From assembly GCA_946811185.2 (NCBI GenBank), contig OX328112.1:17527215-17591214 (forward strand): a stretch of DNA of 64,000 bases, written 5' to 3'. Shown one piece after another: positions 10,264-21,419 of this stretch. The notes below the pieces were generated by a model. That model was not told the origin of the DNA. It saw only the letters and a list, made by a program, of their open reading frames with translations, and ran no database searches. Both the position numbers and the translations under genes were made by a program. How positions within the stretch are numbered: position 1 is the stretch's first letter; every line of letters begins with the position of its first letter. Source of the stretch: Hippopus hippopus. Lineage: Eukaryota; Mollusca; Bivalvia; Cardiida; Cardiidae.

Positions 10264-10602
10264 CGTCACAGCGACAGAGCAAAATACGTAACAGTCCATA
10301 TAAGACATGAAGAAAAGGCGAGTAAACGAGCGCTTGATGTAATAGAATATCGCTTGTCGTTTCTTTCCGTGAAAACAACGACGGGCAATCCCAGTTGTGC
10401 TAAAAATAGAGTTATTCACTGGAAAGTGCGCGGAAAATCGTTGACAGTCGACGTAGAAAAAATCTCCGATAATACATGTATGTGTGTAGCAGGAAAATTA
10501 CTTTGTGGACACACTGTCGCGCTTTACAGGGTTGGGCTAATTGGCAATTTAGAATTTGGTTCATGTCCTCTTTTAGAATTTTTTACAGAGACACTTATCT
10601 AA
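10264..10602 (+). CDS. SWIM-type zinc-finger fragment, partial
   Basis: A frame open from 10264 to a stop ending at 10602 encodes TCMCVAGKLLCGHTVALYRV near its C-terminal half. This is a CxC-x6-CxH pattern: Cys codons at 10477, 10483 and 10504, His codon at 10510, with hydrophobic residues after the His as in SWIM domains. SWIM domains bind zinc and occur in transposase/recombinase-associated and regulatory proteins. About 70 residues upstream read as a plausible soluble, Lys/Arg/Val-rich region. There is no ATG in frame before the finger, so it must be an internal exon or a broken copy. A possible acceptor is the CACAG ending at 10271, though its pyrimidine tract is weak. The tail after the finger reads less convincingly. 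No partner exon was found before the PAL-A copy at 10607. Family assignment rests on the motif only. Confidence 0.4.
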   Translation, partial: RHSDRAKYVTVHIRHEEKASKRALDVIEYRLSFLSVKTTTGNPSCAKNRVIHWKVRGKSLTVDVEKISDNTCMCVAGKLLCGHTVALYRVGLIGNLEFGSCPLLEFFTETLI

Positions 10603-10606
10603 TCAG

Positions 10607-10865
10607 CCATGTCCTAGCCAAAAGGATGTTTAATGCATCTCCGTGATTCATTTATACCATGTAAGTCATCACATTTTTATGGATCCATAAATTCCATTTT
10701 ATCTGACAACTGACAGATTCATGTGGTAGAATGGTCCTTTGACATCCAGAAAATTTGACCAGTAGCAAACTATGTCAACCCAGTTCAGCCTGCGCCGACT
10801 GCGCAGGCTGACCTGGCTCGATACGTTTTGCAGATACATAAGCCCCCTTTTGACAGTGCACGGTT
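10607..10865 (-). repeat. PAL-A, complete
   Basis: Left end CATGTCCTAGCCAAAAGG, hairpin at about 10777-10820 with the CAGCCTGCGC arms, right end CAGTGCACGGTTCATAT. Lies directly behind the SWIM-like frame. Confidence 0.8.
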
Positions 10866-10969
10866 CATATCTTTTGTTATACTTTGTTTGATGACAAAGG
10901 TTATATTGCGACTATTGCATACAACTGGCTTCTCAAAATATGGGGTTTTGAAAATCAATGGGCAACCGT

Positions 10970-11198
10970 TTAACCCTTTACCAAACAATCCCCGGTTTTT
11001 ACGGCCCTCAGATAGAAGCCTTTTGAAAACATTGTGGAAAAAGGAGAAAATGCTGGTAACCAGCATTTTCTCCTTTTCTCACAATGTTTTCTACCCTGCT
11101 CGAAACAAATTTCAATTTTTGAGTTACGTTTATTTTGTCGTCTGCGAGTCCTTTCAATTTGGACCAATCTAAAATTTTGTCGTTTGGTAAAGAGTTAA
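10970..11198 (-). repeat. PAL-B, complete, TTAA at both ends
   Basis: Bounded by TTAACCCTTTACC and GGTAAAGAGTTAA. The hairpin is centred near 11056 with CTGGTAACCAG at its tip. The exact TTAA on each side fits target duplication of piggyBac-type elements. Confidence 0.9.
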
Positions 11199-11769
11199 AG
11201 GGACTTCGGAAGTTTTTTTTTCCATATTTTTTACAAAGACTAATAACTTTTAATTGCCTGCAATATGGCTTTAGAATCAAAAGGTAGGTAGAAATACATG
11301 TAGAAAACACCAGGAACTGCAGAGGCTTTTTCCTTTTTTTCATTTTTACAGTAAGAGTTCCTATTCCGTTAATAACGGGTAAAGTCATTATTTCACAACA
11401 AGAGATGATAACATTTTTAATGGGACAAGCTATTGATTGCCTCTATAGGGTCTAGCTAAGGACTAGAGACGCCAATCAGTTTTGAAGGTCCAAAATTATT
11501 CACGTACTTGTGAACTTTCCTTACAAAATATCAGCTGTCTCCCGTTAAAAATCTGTTTATATCAAATTTGCTTTTTCCATAATAATGGACTAGATTAGCA
11601 TTACTGAACCTAATCTAAACGACTTTAGGTTTTAGGCAAGACAACGCTTGAAAACATTTTGGCAACAGGTTAAATTGTTCGACTATTTTGGCCTTTATAC
11701 CAAGGGGAAGATCTACTCCCGGTAGCAGAGGGGTTCCTGTCTGATATCGCCGGTTAGAGAGCTGCAAGC
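11199..11769. other. Mostly unrecognised sequence
   Basis: A possible PAL-B scrap lies at about 11634-11680 (AAGACAACGCTTGAAAACATT). Otherwise nothing recognised. Confidence 0.4.
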
Positions 11770-11960
11770 TGATGAACCATGTAACAGACGACACCAGGCA
11801 TGAAGGCGTTTGCAAACAAAGGAAGTTGTCTTTGAAAGGGTATAAAACATTGATGGCAAACGAGAAAATGCTGTTGACCAGCATCAGTCTTCTCCTTTTC
11901 CCACATTTTTTCCAAAGCCCTTTTTTCTCAGGGTCACGGGTCAGATAAAACTGCCGAATT
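11770..11960 (+). repeat. PAL-B, diverged
   Basis: AACAGACGACACC, GAAGTTGTCTTTGAAAGGG, ACGAGAAAATGCTG and TTCTCCTTTTCCCAC follow the PAL-B order. The hairpin tip has CATCAG inserted. Confidence 0.65.
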
Positions 11961-12984
11961 GCGTGAGTTAGATATTGCCTGGTCCTATTTAAAAGAGGTT
12001 AGACTGTATGAAAAACACTCTTCACTTTCATTTTATGTGAGAACAATTTTTTGTAATGAAAGAAAATTTTTGTACAAATTGATGTCTTATTTGTACAGTT
12101 GGAGGTTTTGCCCCTGCATAAAGCATACAAGAAGCGTCTGAATATCTTTATGTCAGACCACATTCCATACCTCTTACAAAGGTATATACTTATTTTAGCT
12201 CCCTTTTCATCTCGGCCCCAAAGTCCATTAAGTACCAAGAAAAGTGAATGTCACATATCTATTTCGGACTGACATTTAAGTTTATATCCTCATAGTAAGC
12301 TGGAATCTGTTTTATTTTTCTTTAATCAGCCATTTAAATGGAATAAAACCAAGGCAGTAGGACAGAAACTTTTATTGCCTTTATATAAGATTAAACACTG
12401 TTCCAACAATGCCTTGATGTGGCATGCCATTTAAACACGTGTTAATTACTAGTACCGTAATTTTTATGCTCCAACCATTTATCAAATACAATTAAAACAT
12501 GAATTAACGCAGTCTTTTTTAACTCTTTTGAAAAAATGAATGCTTTGATTTAGGTGTTATATTGTACTTCAGTTCCTTACGGAATTCTGTCTCAATGTGA
12601 CATTTGTTCGAAGTTTGACACAAGTTTTAGACAGCTTGGTAAAGGATACATTTATATATATGTATTTCGATACGTTTGTAATTGACATTGGTATACTTTC
12701 ATACAACTTTTTTTTAGAATGGTCAATATTCTTTTAAATTTGTTTCATGTATCTTAGAGAAAGACAGTTGTATTTGAATGAGACGTAAATAAACAATGAA
12801 TAAACAATAAATCTATATACTTCATAGTAATTTCGATCATTACACAAAATCAACATGTAGCAATTTCAGGACTGTTTGAACTACAACATTTTCATAAACT
12901 ATGACACCAAGCAGAAATTTGTGGATGGCAGCTTTTGTCAGTAGGTCTGAATACATGAAAATAAGAACAATACTACAGTTGCCT
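11961..12984. other. Long repeat-poor interval
   Basis: About 1 kb of AT-rich DNA without a recognised repeat or gene. Short frames have no motif. One of the longer gaps between PAL elements. Confidence 0.45.
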
Positions 12985-13065
12985 TTGCGGCCAGTGTAGA
13001 TCAAGATCACGCTGCACAGAACGTGCAGCCTGATCTTTGATCTACACTGTCCGTTTGCTGAAACA
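12985..13065. repeat. PAL-C hairpin
   Basis: GGCCAGTGTAGATCAAGATC, a GCTGCACAGAACGTGCAGCC centre and a right arm ending GATCTACACTGTCCG. Confidence 0.85.
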
Positions 13066-13239
13066 CTGTATACAAAGCAAAAATGAAATTGCGATTATTT
13101 GAGTCTTATTTCCAGGATAAAAACATCTGTAAAGTTTATTCCGTACCCTAAGGGCTAATAATAATACCAATATTGTTTATAAAAAATTAGCTAAGATCTG
13201 TTGTTACTGTGGGTATGTAGATCTAGTTTTTCAAGTCAA

Positions 13240-13480
13240 AATAAATTTCATCCTGAGAAATCACTACTGTATAAGTGGAAATTCTTGCGATGTGGAAACT
13301 TTTGCGGTTTCTCGAATTTAAAAAATTCGCGATCTTTTCTGTTTGCGTATTTTACCACAAGTATGCTTACAAATAACGAGTGTCTTGAATTCGCAAACAT
13401 TTCCGTACGCAAAATGTCCATAATCGGTAATTCACAATTTTTTCGACACGCGTGTATATCCACGTTTACAATACTTGAAA
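13240..13480. repeat. Old TTCGCGAA-type dispersed repeat (tentative)
   Basis: AATTCTTGCGATGTGG, TTTCTCGAATTTAAAAAATTC and GAATTCGCAAACATTTCCG resemble a decayed repeat I recall from marine invertebrate genomes. The 104-codon frame over it has no motif. Confidence 0.35.
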
Positions 13481-13979
13481 GAATGAAACGAAACAGACTG
13501 GAATGTTGCAGATAAAAAGGTCTGAAAAAAGTCGAAATAAGTAAAAAGAAAAAAAAATTCTTGCTGCAGGTGTAAAGTTTTTGTCATAAAATAAATGAAA
13601 TCTATCTTGTGTACTTAATACGTGATCATAAGAATAAAAACCAATTTGTTTATAAAAATAATCTATACTTTTGTCAAAAAGTCGAAACAGCTCTCTACAA
13701 GAATAATATATATATATATGGTCGGTTACAAAATGACCAAGACCTTTTCTAACTAAAGGTTTGTAGAGTATCACGTCAAAAAAAATCAAATATCTACGAT
13801 AGTTACCGGTCAAAAAAGCAGAACAGAAGCTGATGACGTCATATCTGACAGGCACACTACTTTTTCTGACGCAATTATGAAACGTACTAGATCTATATAA
13901 GAAAAAGCATATTCCTCAAAGTTACTACCCACGCCAACATTTTTTCAGAGTAACATTACGTCAGTATTCGTTCCCCGTA
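13481..13979. other. Unrecognised sequence
   Basis: Contains a TGACGTCAT (about 13833) and a short AT dinucleotide run. A 129-codon minus-strand frame is Phe/Tyr-rich from A/T composition and not convincing. Confidence 0.4.
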
Positions 13980-14190
13980 CGACCCTGAGGTAGAAGGTTG
14001 TCGTTTACAAACTTTACGGGATAAGAAGGAAATGCTGGTAACCAGCGTTTTTTTTTTCCCCTTTTCCAAATAACCATTTGCTATCTATTTAAAGACATAT
14101 TTCATTATTTGAACCACATATAGTATGTTATCTGCAAGTGCTTTCCACATCGACAAGTGTATTTTGTTATACAACTTTCCGGAGAAAATA
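13980..14190 (-). repeat. PAL-B, diverged
   Basis: GACCCTGAGGTAGAAGG, GAAATGCTGGTAACCAGCG and a T-run replacing part of the right arm, followed by CATTATTTGAACCACATA. Confidence 0.65.
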
Positions 14191-14745
14191 GTTCAACAAA
14201 ATCTAGACCTAGTTTTACGCAGCTTTCAAGTTACCAACTGCACGATTTTGTGACACAATATATGTTGGTAATCAAGGTATGACGTACGTTGATGTTATTT
14301 CTAGTAGATTTATCACAGACTGCGGGAGCCTGACCTTCTGACATCTAGGGTAGGTCTGCTTCAAGTCGTTTCGCGGACAATACAATGTAGGTCAGGATTA
14401 GATGGGACAGAAAGCGCAGTCTAATCTCAGGTCAAAAGTTGTATTAACCCTTTCAAAAAAATAAACCCTGTTTTAACAATATTTAGGAGAGACGCTTTTA
14501 GAAAAGCAACAAATGGTTTGAAAAAAATGCTAGTACTAAGAAACACCATGAACGCATAGATAGGTGTACTGGTCGCCCTGATATGAATGAAACAAGTTAT
14601 TGAAATGATATCCCCCGCCGAAAAAGACCTTTTTGATACAAATATTTAAGAAGTATTATGTTGTGCATGTTCACGTGGCCTTTTTGTTATTTGTCCATAA
14701 TGAAATGTTACAATAAGCCCCTTTTTTCTATGACATGGAGTTTCA
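14191..14745. other. Unrecognised sequence
   Basis: No gene signal. A CAGACTGCGGGAGCCTGACC stretch near 14317 may be a decayed hairpin core. Confidence 0.35.
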
Positions 14746-14778
14746 TTAAATAAATGAATAAATAAATAAATGAATGAA

Positions 14779-14812
<34 letters not shown>
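14746..14812. repeat. (AAAT)n microsatellite
   Basis: AATA/AATG tetranucleotides, then a short GAT run to about 14833. Confidence 0.9.
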
Positions 14813-14814
<2 letters not shown>

Positions 14815-14833
14815 AATGATGATGATGATGATA

Positions 14834-15459
14834 ATGGTCTGTGATTTATAATAAACAATATAAGTATGAAGTTTCATAAAAATTTGTCCGGTAGTTAAAG
14901 AGATATTGGTCCATGATGGAAATATACATGAAGCCTTCTTTTTCTATGACACGGCATTAGTTAAAAAAAAATGTATATCGACGGACTATCATAAGGAACA
15001 CATGTATGAAGTTTTATAAATTTTCGTGTAGGATTTTAGAAGATATCTATCCGGACGGACGGACAACGCAAAAACTATAACCCTCCCCTTCGGTGGGGAT
15101 AATTATATGCAGCACACAAGTAATTAATTTTCATATCGAAACAAACCCACTTTTTGACATAATCAAGAACTTGTTTCTAAAAGTGCGGTTTTATCTCGAT
15201 TCTATTCAGTAATCTGTACTGAAACATTGTGACCAATGCAATTTTGAAACGGCGGACACTTTTTGGGGACTGGATGAGGACTTAGTTCTAAACACTTTAT
15301 TATGCAGTTTCTCTTTTTGTACCAATATTTTCTCAATCAGATATTCATTTATATAACATAGTCATGTGTAGTTATACATTTTGTACATTTGTACGTTTTT
15401 GTCCAAAGTATTCATGAGCTGTTATTTATTTGTCCATGGGTGCTTTTAAAATATTTGAG
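14834..15459. other. Unrecognised sequence
   Basis: Contains AAGTATGAAGTTTCATAAA (14859) echoed by TGTATGAAGTTTTATAAA (15001), and GACGGACGGACAACG. This may be a decayed duplicated repeat. Confidence 0.35.
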
Positions 15460-15665
15460 CCATGCTCTGTGAAAAGAGGATTTAGTGCATCTGCGAAAAG
15501 CATTGACCTTGGTCAATATGGGTCGAACCCTTTCGTTATTGGTCAATTTTCTGCATGTCAAAGGACCAGTCTACCTCATGATTCTATTGCTCCATAATTA
15601 TCTGATGACTTGTTTGGTATCATTCATGAAGGAGATGCATTAAACCCCCTTTTGTGCCAGGCTCG
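15460..15665 (+). repeat. PAL-A with shortened hairpin
   Basis: Ends GAGCCATGCTCTGTGAAAAG and CATTAAACCCCCTTTTG are intact. The central palindrome has lost its CTGCGCAG core and reads CCTTGGTCAATATGGGTCG. Confidence 0.8.
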
Positions 15666-15734
15666 TTTGTGCTTCGATTATCCATATTGTGTGTAAATCT
15701 TTACAAAGTTTTGCTGTTTTGGTTATTTATTTGT

Positions 15735-15890
15735 GTACCGCTGCGGCCAGTGCACCTATGCATGCTTTCATGAAGATTTCTTTACCAGTACTCCGCCCAA
15801 TATTCTTCCTAAGCCACTGGCTGCTTTCCCACATAACAATCGTCAAGGCCTGTACGTTACTGACTGCATGAGCTACAGGGCACGGCAGGT
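15735..15890 (-). repeat. SINE1, partial
   Basis: CTGCGGCCAGTGCACCTATG, CATGCTTTCATG and GCTTTCCCACATAAC are the complement of the SINE1 body (see 44868-45180). The tRNA-like head and the (AATC)n tail are missing. Confidence 0.7.
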
Positions 15891-17852
15891 AAACAAGTAC
15901 TCATCAGGTGTTTTATCATTACCTGGAAGTCGTCCATAACGGGGAAATCAAAACAAAGGAGGCGTAATTATGTCACAGAGGAATCTATTTTAGTCAAATT
16001 AAAATGTCGGCCCCCAAACTTTAAAAATAATTTGTTTGTTTTTCAAGTTCAATTAAACATTTCCGTTTAGTTTGACATTTCAATTAAATATACTTTGTTT
16101 GCTTTAATTTAAAATTTACGCCTAAGTGAAAACATTTCGAAGATCAGAGATCCAAATAAAGATTTCAGTTCTTTTTCCAATATGCAAGCTTTAATTCGGA
16201 TTTGACCTGGCCCGGTATTCAACAACCTTTCTTGATAACATTGTTAGTCCTATTCTCAATAATGTTTTAAATTTGTAAGTAAAATAATTTCTGATTGGCT
16301 AAACCAAACGGTGTCCAGTGGCCTACAGAAGAAACTTAAAAATGGACACCTTAAATGATTGTGTTTTCGCTATTCCACATCAAACACAAAGACCCTTTAA
16401 GGATTGAAGTGGGAAAAAAGGCTTGTCCTGGTGGTAGACCATGTTCCTTCATTTGGTTACAGGCACAAAATAGCTCCCAAAGAAATAAAAAAAAAATACA
16501 CTTAGCTTCCACGGTAATCATCAAATTAACTCCAGAAACGTGTTATAGATCTGTCCTTCTGTTTTCTCTGATAAAACAGTGCAGTAGAGGTAGAAGTGTT
16601 TGCTTTGAAGTTTTCAAACGAGACTACTTTTGGGAACTTCGTCCCGTAAACAGTTTGCAGTAGTGCGACACCTGAAGTTAGTTTGTTTACTGTTTGTACT
16701 AAGTGTCTCTATAGTTTCCAAATAAAGATTTGATATCGAAGCTGCTAGTATTCCATATGGATTTGTTACGATCATGTCATCAACTTTTTAACACACCCAC
16801 GGGGTTATGATATAATCACTAGATTATATTCTATCGGAGGCGAGTTACCAATTCTAAATGTATTATTAAGTTGACCCCTGTTTTCTGTTGTTGTGAGGGT
16901 TTTTTTTTTTTTCATATTTAATGATAAAAAAATTAGTTTGTGACATTGTTGAACTTTAAGAGTCACAAGATTTTTGTGAATAAATACAGGAACCCTCTTT
17001 ACTTCCATGTCAATAAATACCGTCAATCAAATGACACTGACAAAGTACGTATAATCGCACAGTGACCTTGACCTCCGCTCAAAAATCATCTGGCGGCAAT
17101 AGCTCTACAAAACTTATAGGCTACCTGTACAAACTTCTAAAACCTAGGTGAAGAAGTTGTAGCCTTGCGATTCGTTGGTTCACGGTAGTTACGGTCCGAT
17201 CAAATAAAAAGCTAAAAATTTAACACAGTGTAGAACCAATTACCAATTAATTTTTTAATTCCATCTTTTAGTTATCGTTATTGAAAATATCGTTCAATTT
17301 CATCCAAACATTTGAAAGGAAATCCACATTAACCTTCACCGTTGTTCCGCTGCCATTTTGAAATTGAATCATGTGACTTCGATGGTTTTTCGTCAAAAAA
17401 TCATTGCAACTTTATATATATGGCGCCACCAATTTGTAGTCACATGATTTGAAAACGTTGCCACATGATCTAGCAGATGATCTAAATACCTCATCATGTC
17501 TGTTTGTTTGTAAAAACTGCATGTAATGAAGATTTTAAGAGGGTGGGGTAAATGGTGTTAAGCAAGTAGGTGCCGATTACATTTTCACTTGCGGTATATT
17601 TTTCTTCCATTGTAAACTTTTATTTTGGAAATTGAAGTTAGCTTAGGGAAAGAAATGTCTGAGTCAAGGTATTTACACTCAGAATAGAGGCCAGACAAGC
17701 CACTAGAGGGCACTGATGTTTATTATGACGGAAAAATGCCGATTACCTCGAAGCAAAATGTACCGTGAACTTACATGCCATGACTATATAGTAAACTTTC
17801 ATTTTAAATTGACATTCGAACTATTGACATAAACAAAATCAACCGGATTCAC
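15891..17852. other. Longest repeat-poor interval
   Basis: About 1.9 kb without a recognised mobile element. Contains GTATTCAACAACCTTTCTTG (16214) related loosely to 39391, a 102-codon frame (16355-16663) without motifs, and CCACTAGAGGGCACTG near 17700, which resembles a CTCF core site. No exon could be supported. Confidence 0.45.
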
Positions 17853-18098
17853 AATGTACCACATGGTGAGCATATGTACCAACTTTGATAAAATTAGGAT
17901 AAACAGATGTCAACGTATTGTCGTGAAAAGGCCAAGAATGTTGAAGGTCACCGAAACCTTCACCTTTGACCTCAAAATCTACTTGGATCATCAACACAGG
18001 TACAAGTCTGTTCTAAGTTGGATGAACCAAGGTCATAGTCCACTTCCTGTCAAGAGAACGTTTAGTGCACTGACCGACCAATTTGTGAAAAGCAATAA
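17853..18098 (+). repeat. Old dispersed repeat (tentative)
   Basis: CAACTTTGATAAAATTAGG, TTCACCTTTGACCTCAAAAT and GATGAACCAAGGTCATAG are reminiscent of widespread invertebrate repeats with TGACCTTTGACCT motifs. An 84-codon frame covers it but has no domain. Confidence 0.35.
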
Positions 18099-18308
18099 TA
18101 GCCCATAACCTGCTCAACAAGTCAAATGAAAATTTCAAGCCAATAGTAAAAACCGAAATGTTGGTATTGCAGAGTTATTTTTGGAGGAAAAATTCTCCTT
18201 ATGAGACAGTCTAGATCCAAGATCAGACTGCACGTCCCGTGCAGTCTGATCTTGATCTACACTGTCCGCAAAAGGTCATTGATTCGTGCTTAGCAGCCTA
18301 TGGGTTAA
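18099..18308 (+). repeat. PAL-C, near complete
   Basis: Left CCCATAACCTGCTCAAC, inner GAAAATTTCAAGCCAATAGT, hairpin 18207-18270, right CGCAAAAGGTCATTG and TTAGCAGCCTATGGGTTAA. The right TTAA is intact. Confidence 0.85.
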
Positions 18309-18479
18309 GCATATTCATCGAGCCAGGAGCTGTTGGGGTTGGGGGAGGGGGCATCTGTAGATGTTCTCTGAGCTGTCTGATCTTGAACTTCTCTATCTTA
18401 TTAAGCACATCAAACTACCATCACAAAAATCGAAGGAAAAGGACTTAGAAACCATGCATTAGCGTTCAGTATTTAACAA

Positions 18480-19075
18480 GTGAAGGATATTGTGTCTGAA
18501 AATGCTTCCAAATACTTCAGGACATATAAACAGGTGAACTGACCTGTAGAAATTAGGTATTCACAATAATGTTTATATGCAGTGGGAAATAGGACATGCA
18601 TAAAGGGCATTGTACCAGGCTGTGCTTCCAAATAGTTCAGGACAAATAAACAGGTGAACTGACCTGTAGAAATTAGGTATTCACAATAATGTTTATATGC
18701 AGTGGGACCTAGGACATGCATATAGGACATTATATCTGACAGTGCTTCCAAATAGCTCAGGACAAATACTCAGGTGAATTGACCTGTAGAAATTAGATAT
18801 TCAAAATAATTTTTATATGCAGTGGGACATAGGACACGCATATGGGACATTGTATCTGGCAGTGTTTCCAAATAGTCCAGGACAAAAAACAGGTGAACTG
18901 ACCTGTAGAAATTAGGTATTCACAATAATTTTTAAATGTTTATATGCAATGTGACATAGTACATGCATAAAGGACATTGTACCTAGCAGTGCTGCCAAAT
19001 AGATCAAGACAAATGAACAGGTGAACTAGTCTGTAGAAATCGCATATTCACAATAATATTGATATGCTGTGGGGT
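18480..19075. repeat. Tandem array, 120-bp unit, about five copies
   Basis: TGCTTCCAAATAGTTCAGGAC recurs at about 18503, 18623, 18743, 18863 and 18990. The first two units are the closest to each other. A 92-codon minus frame through it is a repeat artefact. Confidence 0.9.
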
Positions 19076-19239
19076 AGCTAGCGTTGCAGGGCTTGGCTAG
19101 AAATTTTGCTAAGATGAAGGGCATTGCTTAGGCCTGAGGCGAGCTTCTTCGTATTTCCTCGGCTATTTCGTTCGCTTTTTTTTTCTTGTTCTCAAAAAGG
19201 CGTATGCCTACTTGCAAAAACTGGTGCATTACTTTTGAC

Positions 19240-19440
19240 CTTGTAGAGAACGGCTTCTGAAAACATTGTGAGAAAAGGAGAAAATGCTGGTAAACAGCAT
19301 TTTCTCCTATTCCCACACTGTTTTCTACCTTTCCAATTACAAATATCAATTTTTAAGTCACATTTACTTTGTCTTATGCAAATGCTTTGAATTTGGACAA
19401 GTCCAAGCTCTTGTTGTCTGGTACATGGTCAAGCCACGGT
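19240..19440 (-). repeat. PAL-B
   Basis: CTTCTGAAAACATTGTGAG, GAAAATGCTGGTAAACAGC and TTGGACAAGTCCAAGCTC in PAL-B order. Left end truncated near 19240. Confidence 0.8.
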
Positions 19441-19545
19441 TTCAAAGCTTTCACTTGATACGGCCCGAAACACAAGTCAGAATTCAAACTCAGGAATCAA
19501 GTTGATAATACTTTTGTTTATTTAGCATGTCTCCATAAATATATG

Positions 19546-19811
19546 AGCCATGCTCTGTGAAAAGGGGGCTTAATGCAATTGCGAAAAATATCGACCCAGG
19601 TCAGCCTGCGAAGTCCGCGCAGGCTGACCTGGGCCGAAATTTTTCGCTACTGTTCAATTTTCTGCATGCCAAAGGACCATACTACCTCATGATTTAGTCG
19701 GTTGTTTAACAAAAGTGACCGTTGTGGATCCACAATTATGAGATGGTTTAATTGGTATCATGCATCACGGAGATGCATTAAGGCCCCTTCTGCCAGAGCA
19801 CGGCCCATATA
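19546..19811 (+). repeat. PAL-A, complete
   Basis: GAGCCATGCTCTGTGAAAAG to CAGAGCACGGCCCATATA, hairpin 19597-19637. Confidence 0.9.
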
Positions 19812-19814
19812 TTT

Positions 19815-20071
19815 GGGCCATACTGTAGCAAAAGGAGGTTTGATACATCTCCGTGATGCAATACACCAAACAGGTCATCACATAAGTATGGATCTACTTG
19901 TCTAACAAACGGCTGAATTATAAGGCTGAATGGTCCTTAGACATGCAGACATTTTACAAAGAGCAAAAAGTTTCGACCCATGTCAGCCTGCGCGGATTGC
20001 GCAGGCTGACATGGGTCGATATTATTTGCAAATTCATTAAACCCCCTTTTCACAGAGTATGGCTCATGTAT
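19815..20071 (-). repeat. PAL-A, complete, tail-to-tail with the previous copy
   Basis: Starts GGGCCATACTGTAGCAAAAGG and ends CACAGAGTATGGCTCATG. Hairpin arms both read ACCCATGTCAG/CTGACATGGGT. Confidence 0.9.
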
Positions 20072-20189
20072 ATTTGCACATTTACTCATTAAAAGTACAT
20101 GTATGCATAAAATCAATTACATCATAAAATCAATCATATTCGAAAATGTCTTTTTTTTTTTGGCGAGATATTTACACGAGTACATATAA

Positions 20190-20390
20190 CCCTCTAAGCG
20201 CCCAATTGACCCAGCGGACACTTTTCAGTATAGAAATAAGACCCAAATGATTGTAATTTTTTCTTGTTCAGAATGTCTCAGCAAATCAGACAGTGTAGAT
20301 CAAAGATCAGATCGCAGGTTAAAACTGTCTGATCTTGATCTACACTGGCCGCAACGGCAATTTTATGAAAGGCGCTTTATGGGTAAAAAA
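20190..20390 (-). repeat. PAL-C
   Basis: Left ATAACCCTCTAAGCGCCC, hairpin 20297-20351 with a weakened centre, right ATGGGTAAA. The hairpin lacks part of its GCAC core. Confidence 0.65.
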
Positions 20391-20501
20391 TCAACGAAAC
20401 AGCCACTAAATCGGTTTCCCTTGTGTAACCTCGGCTCGCTACGTCACCAGGTCGGCCATTTACTATTTGTACCATGTGACCTGCAAGAAAAGAAAATATA
20501 A

Positions 20502-20758
20502 CATGAGCTATTCTTTGTAAAACGGATGGGTGGGGGAGGGGAGGGGGAGGGGGGGGGGGTTAACGCATCAGCAAAAAAGCATCGACCCAGGTCAGCCTGC
20601 GCCAAGTGCACAGGCTGACCTGGATCGAAACCTTTTGCTATTGGTAAATTTTCTCATGTCATGGGAAAAGTCTACCTCATGATTCAGTTGGTTGTTAGAT
20701 AAAACGGATTTTATGGATCCATAATTATATGATTACTTGCTTGGTGCAATGCATCATG
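20502..20758 (+). repeat. PAL-A with G-rich expansion, right-truncated
   Basis: Where the family has AAAAGGGGGCTTAATGC, this copy carries a 40-bp G-rich insert (20527-20560) before TTAACGC. The hairpin and ATGGATCCATAATTAT block are present. It ends abruptly at CATCATGGA against half a PAL-C. Confidence 0.85.
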
Positions 20759-20850
20759 GAGTCTGATCTTTGATCTACACTGTCCGATATGGTACTTTCT
20801 TTCCGATTAAATGAACTTTGAAATCAAAATATTTGGGTTTTTACAAATGA
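20759..20850 (-). repeat. PAL-C right half only
   Basis: Begins inside the right hairpin arm (GTCTGATCTTTGATCTACAC) and continues with the usual flank AATCAAAATATTTGGG. The left half is missing. Confidence 0.75.
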
Positions 20851-20889
20851 GTGGAAATTATTGTGTCATTTATTGGAAGCAGCTTCACT

Positions 20890-21116
20890 CTTTAAAAAAA
20901 AAAAAGACAAACTGATTTTATACTTGTTGAAATTAAAAGTATTTGAAGAAAACAAATTAAATGTGACTCATATAATGAAACTTCTCTTTAAAAAGGTAAA
21001 AAACATCGTGGTAAAAGGAGAAAATGCTGGTTACCAGCATTTTCTCCTTTTCCCACAATGTTTTCAGAAGGCTTCCTCCTCAGGGTCGTCAAATATGGTA
21101 AAGTGTAAAGAGTTAA
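20890..21116 (+). repeat. PAL-B
   Basis: Left terminus decayed, hairpin 21002-21063, right end GTGTAAAGAGTTAA with TTAA intact. Confidence 0.85.
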
Positions 21117-21419
21117 ACATCATATAAACAAAATCGTGGTACTACTTTCTGTACCTTATAATAAAGATCATTAGACATACTTTTCAGAGAAATAAATAGC
21201 TTAACACCAGCTTTTGGTACCCAAATGTAACTGGTGTGACACCAGTTTTCTAGCCCTGGATCCCGGCTGTTCACCTGTCAACTCCATTCGGCAAACTTCG
21301 GACGATCCGTTGATCAAATCAAGATGTAGTTATGGAATAAGTCGAGTTGTTACGAGTACTGTCAACTCTTCAGAGGCCATCCATGATTGTTACTGAAACA
21401 GAACAAGATAAAGATAAAA
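21117..21419. other. Unrecognised sequence
   Basis: Contains a short inverted pair (AACACCAGCTTTTGG, then GTGTGACACCAGTTTT). No gene recognised. Confidence 0.4.

Noticed and set aside
13466..13855. 129-codon minus-strand ORF
   Set aside because: Phe/Tyr-rich composition follows local A/T content; no motif or conservation visible.
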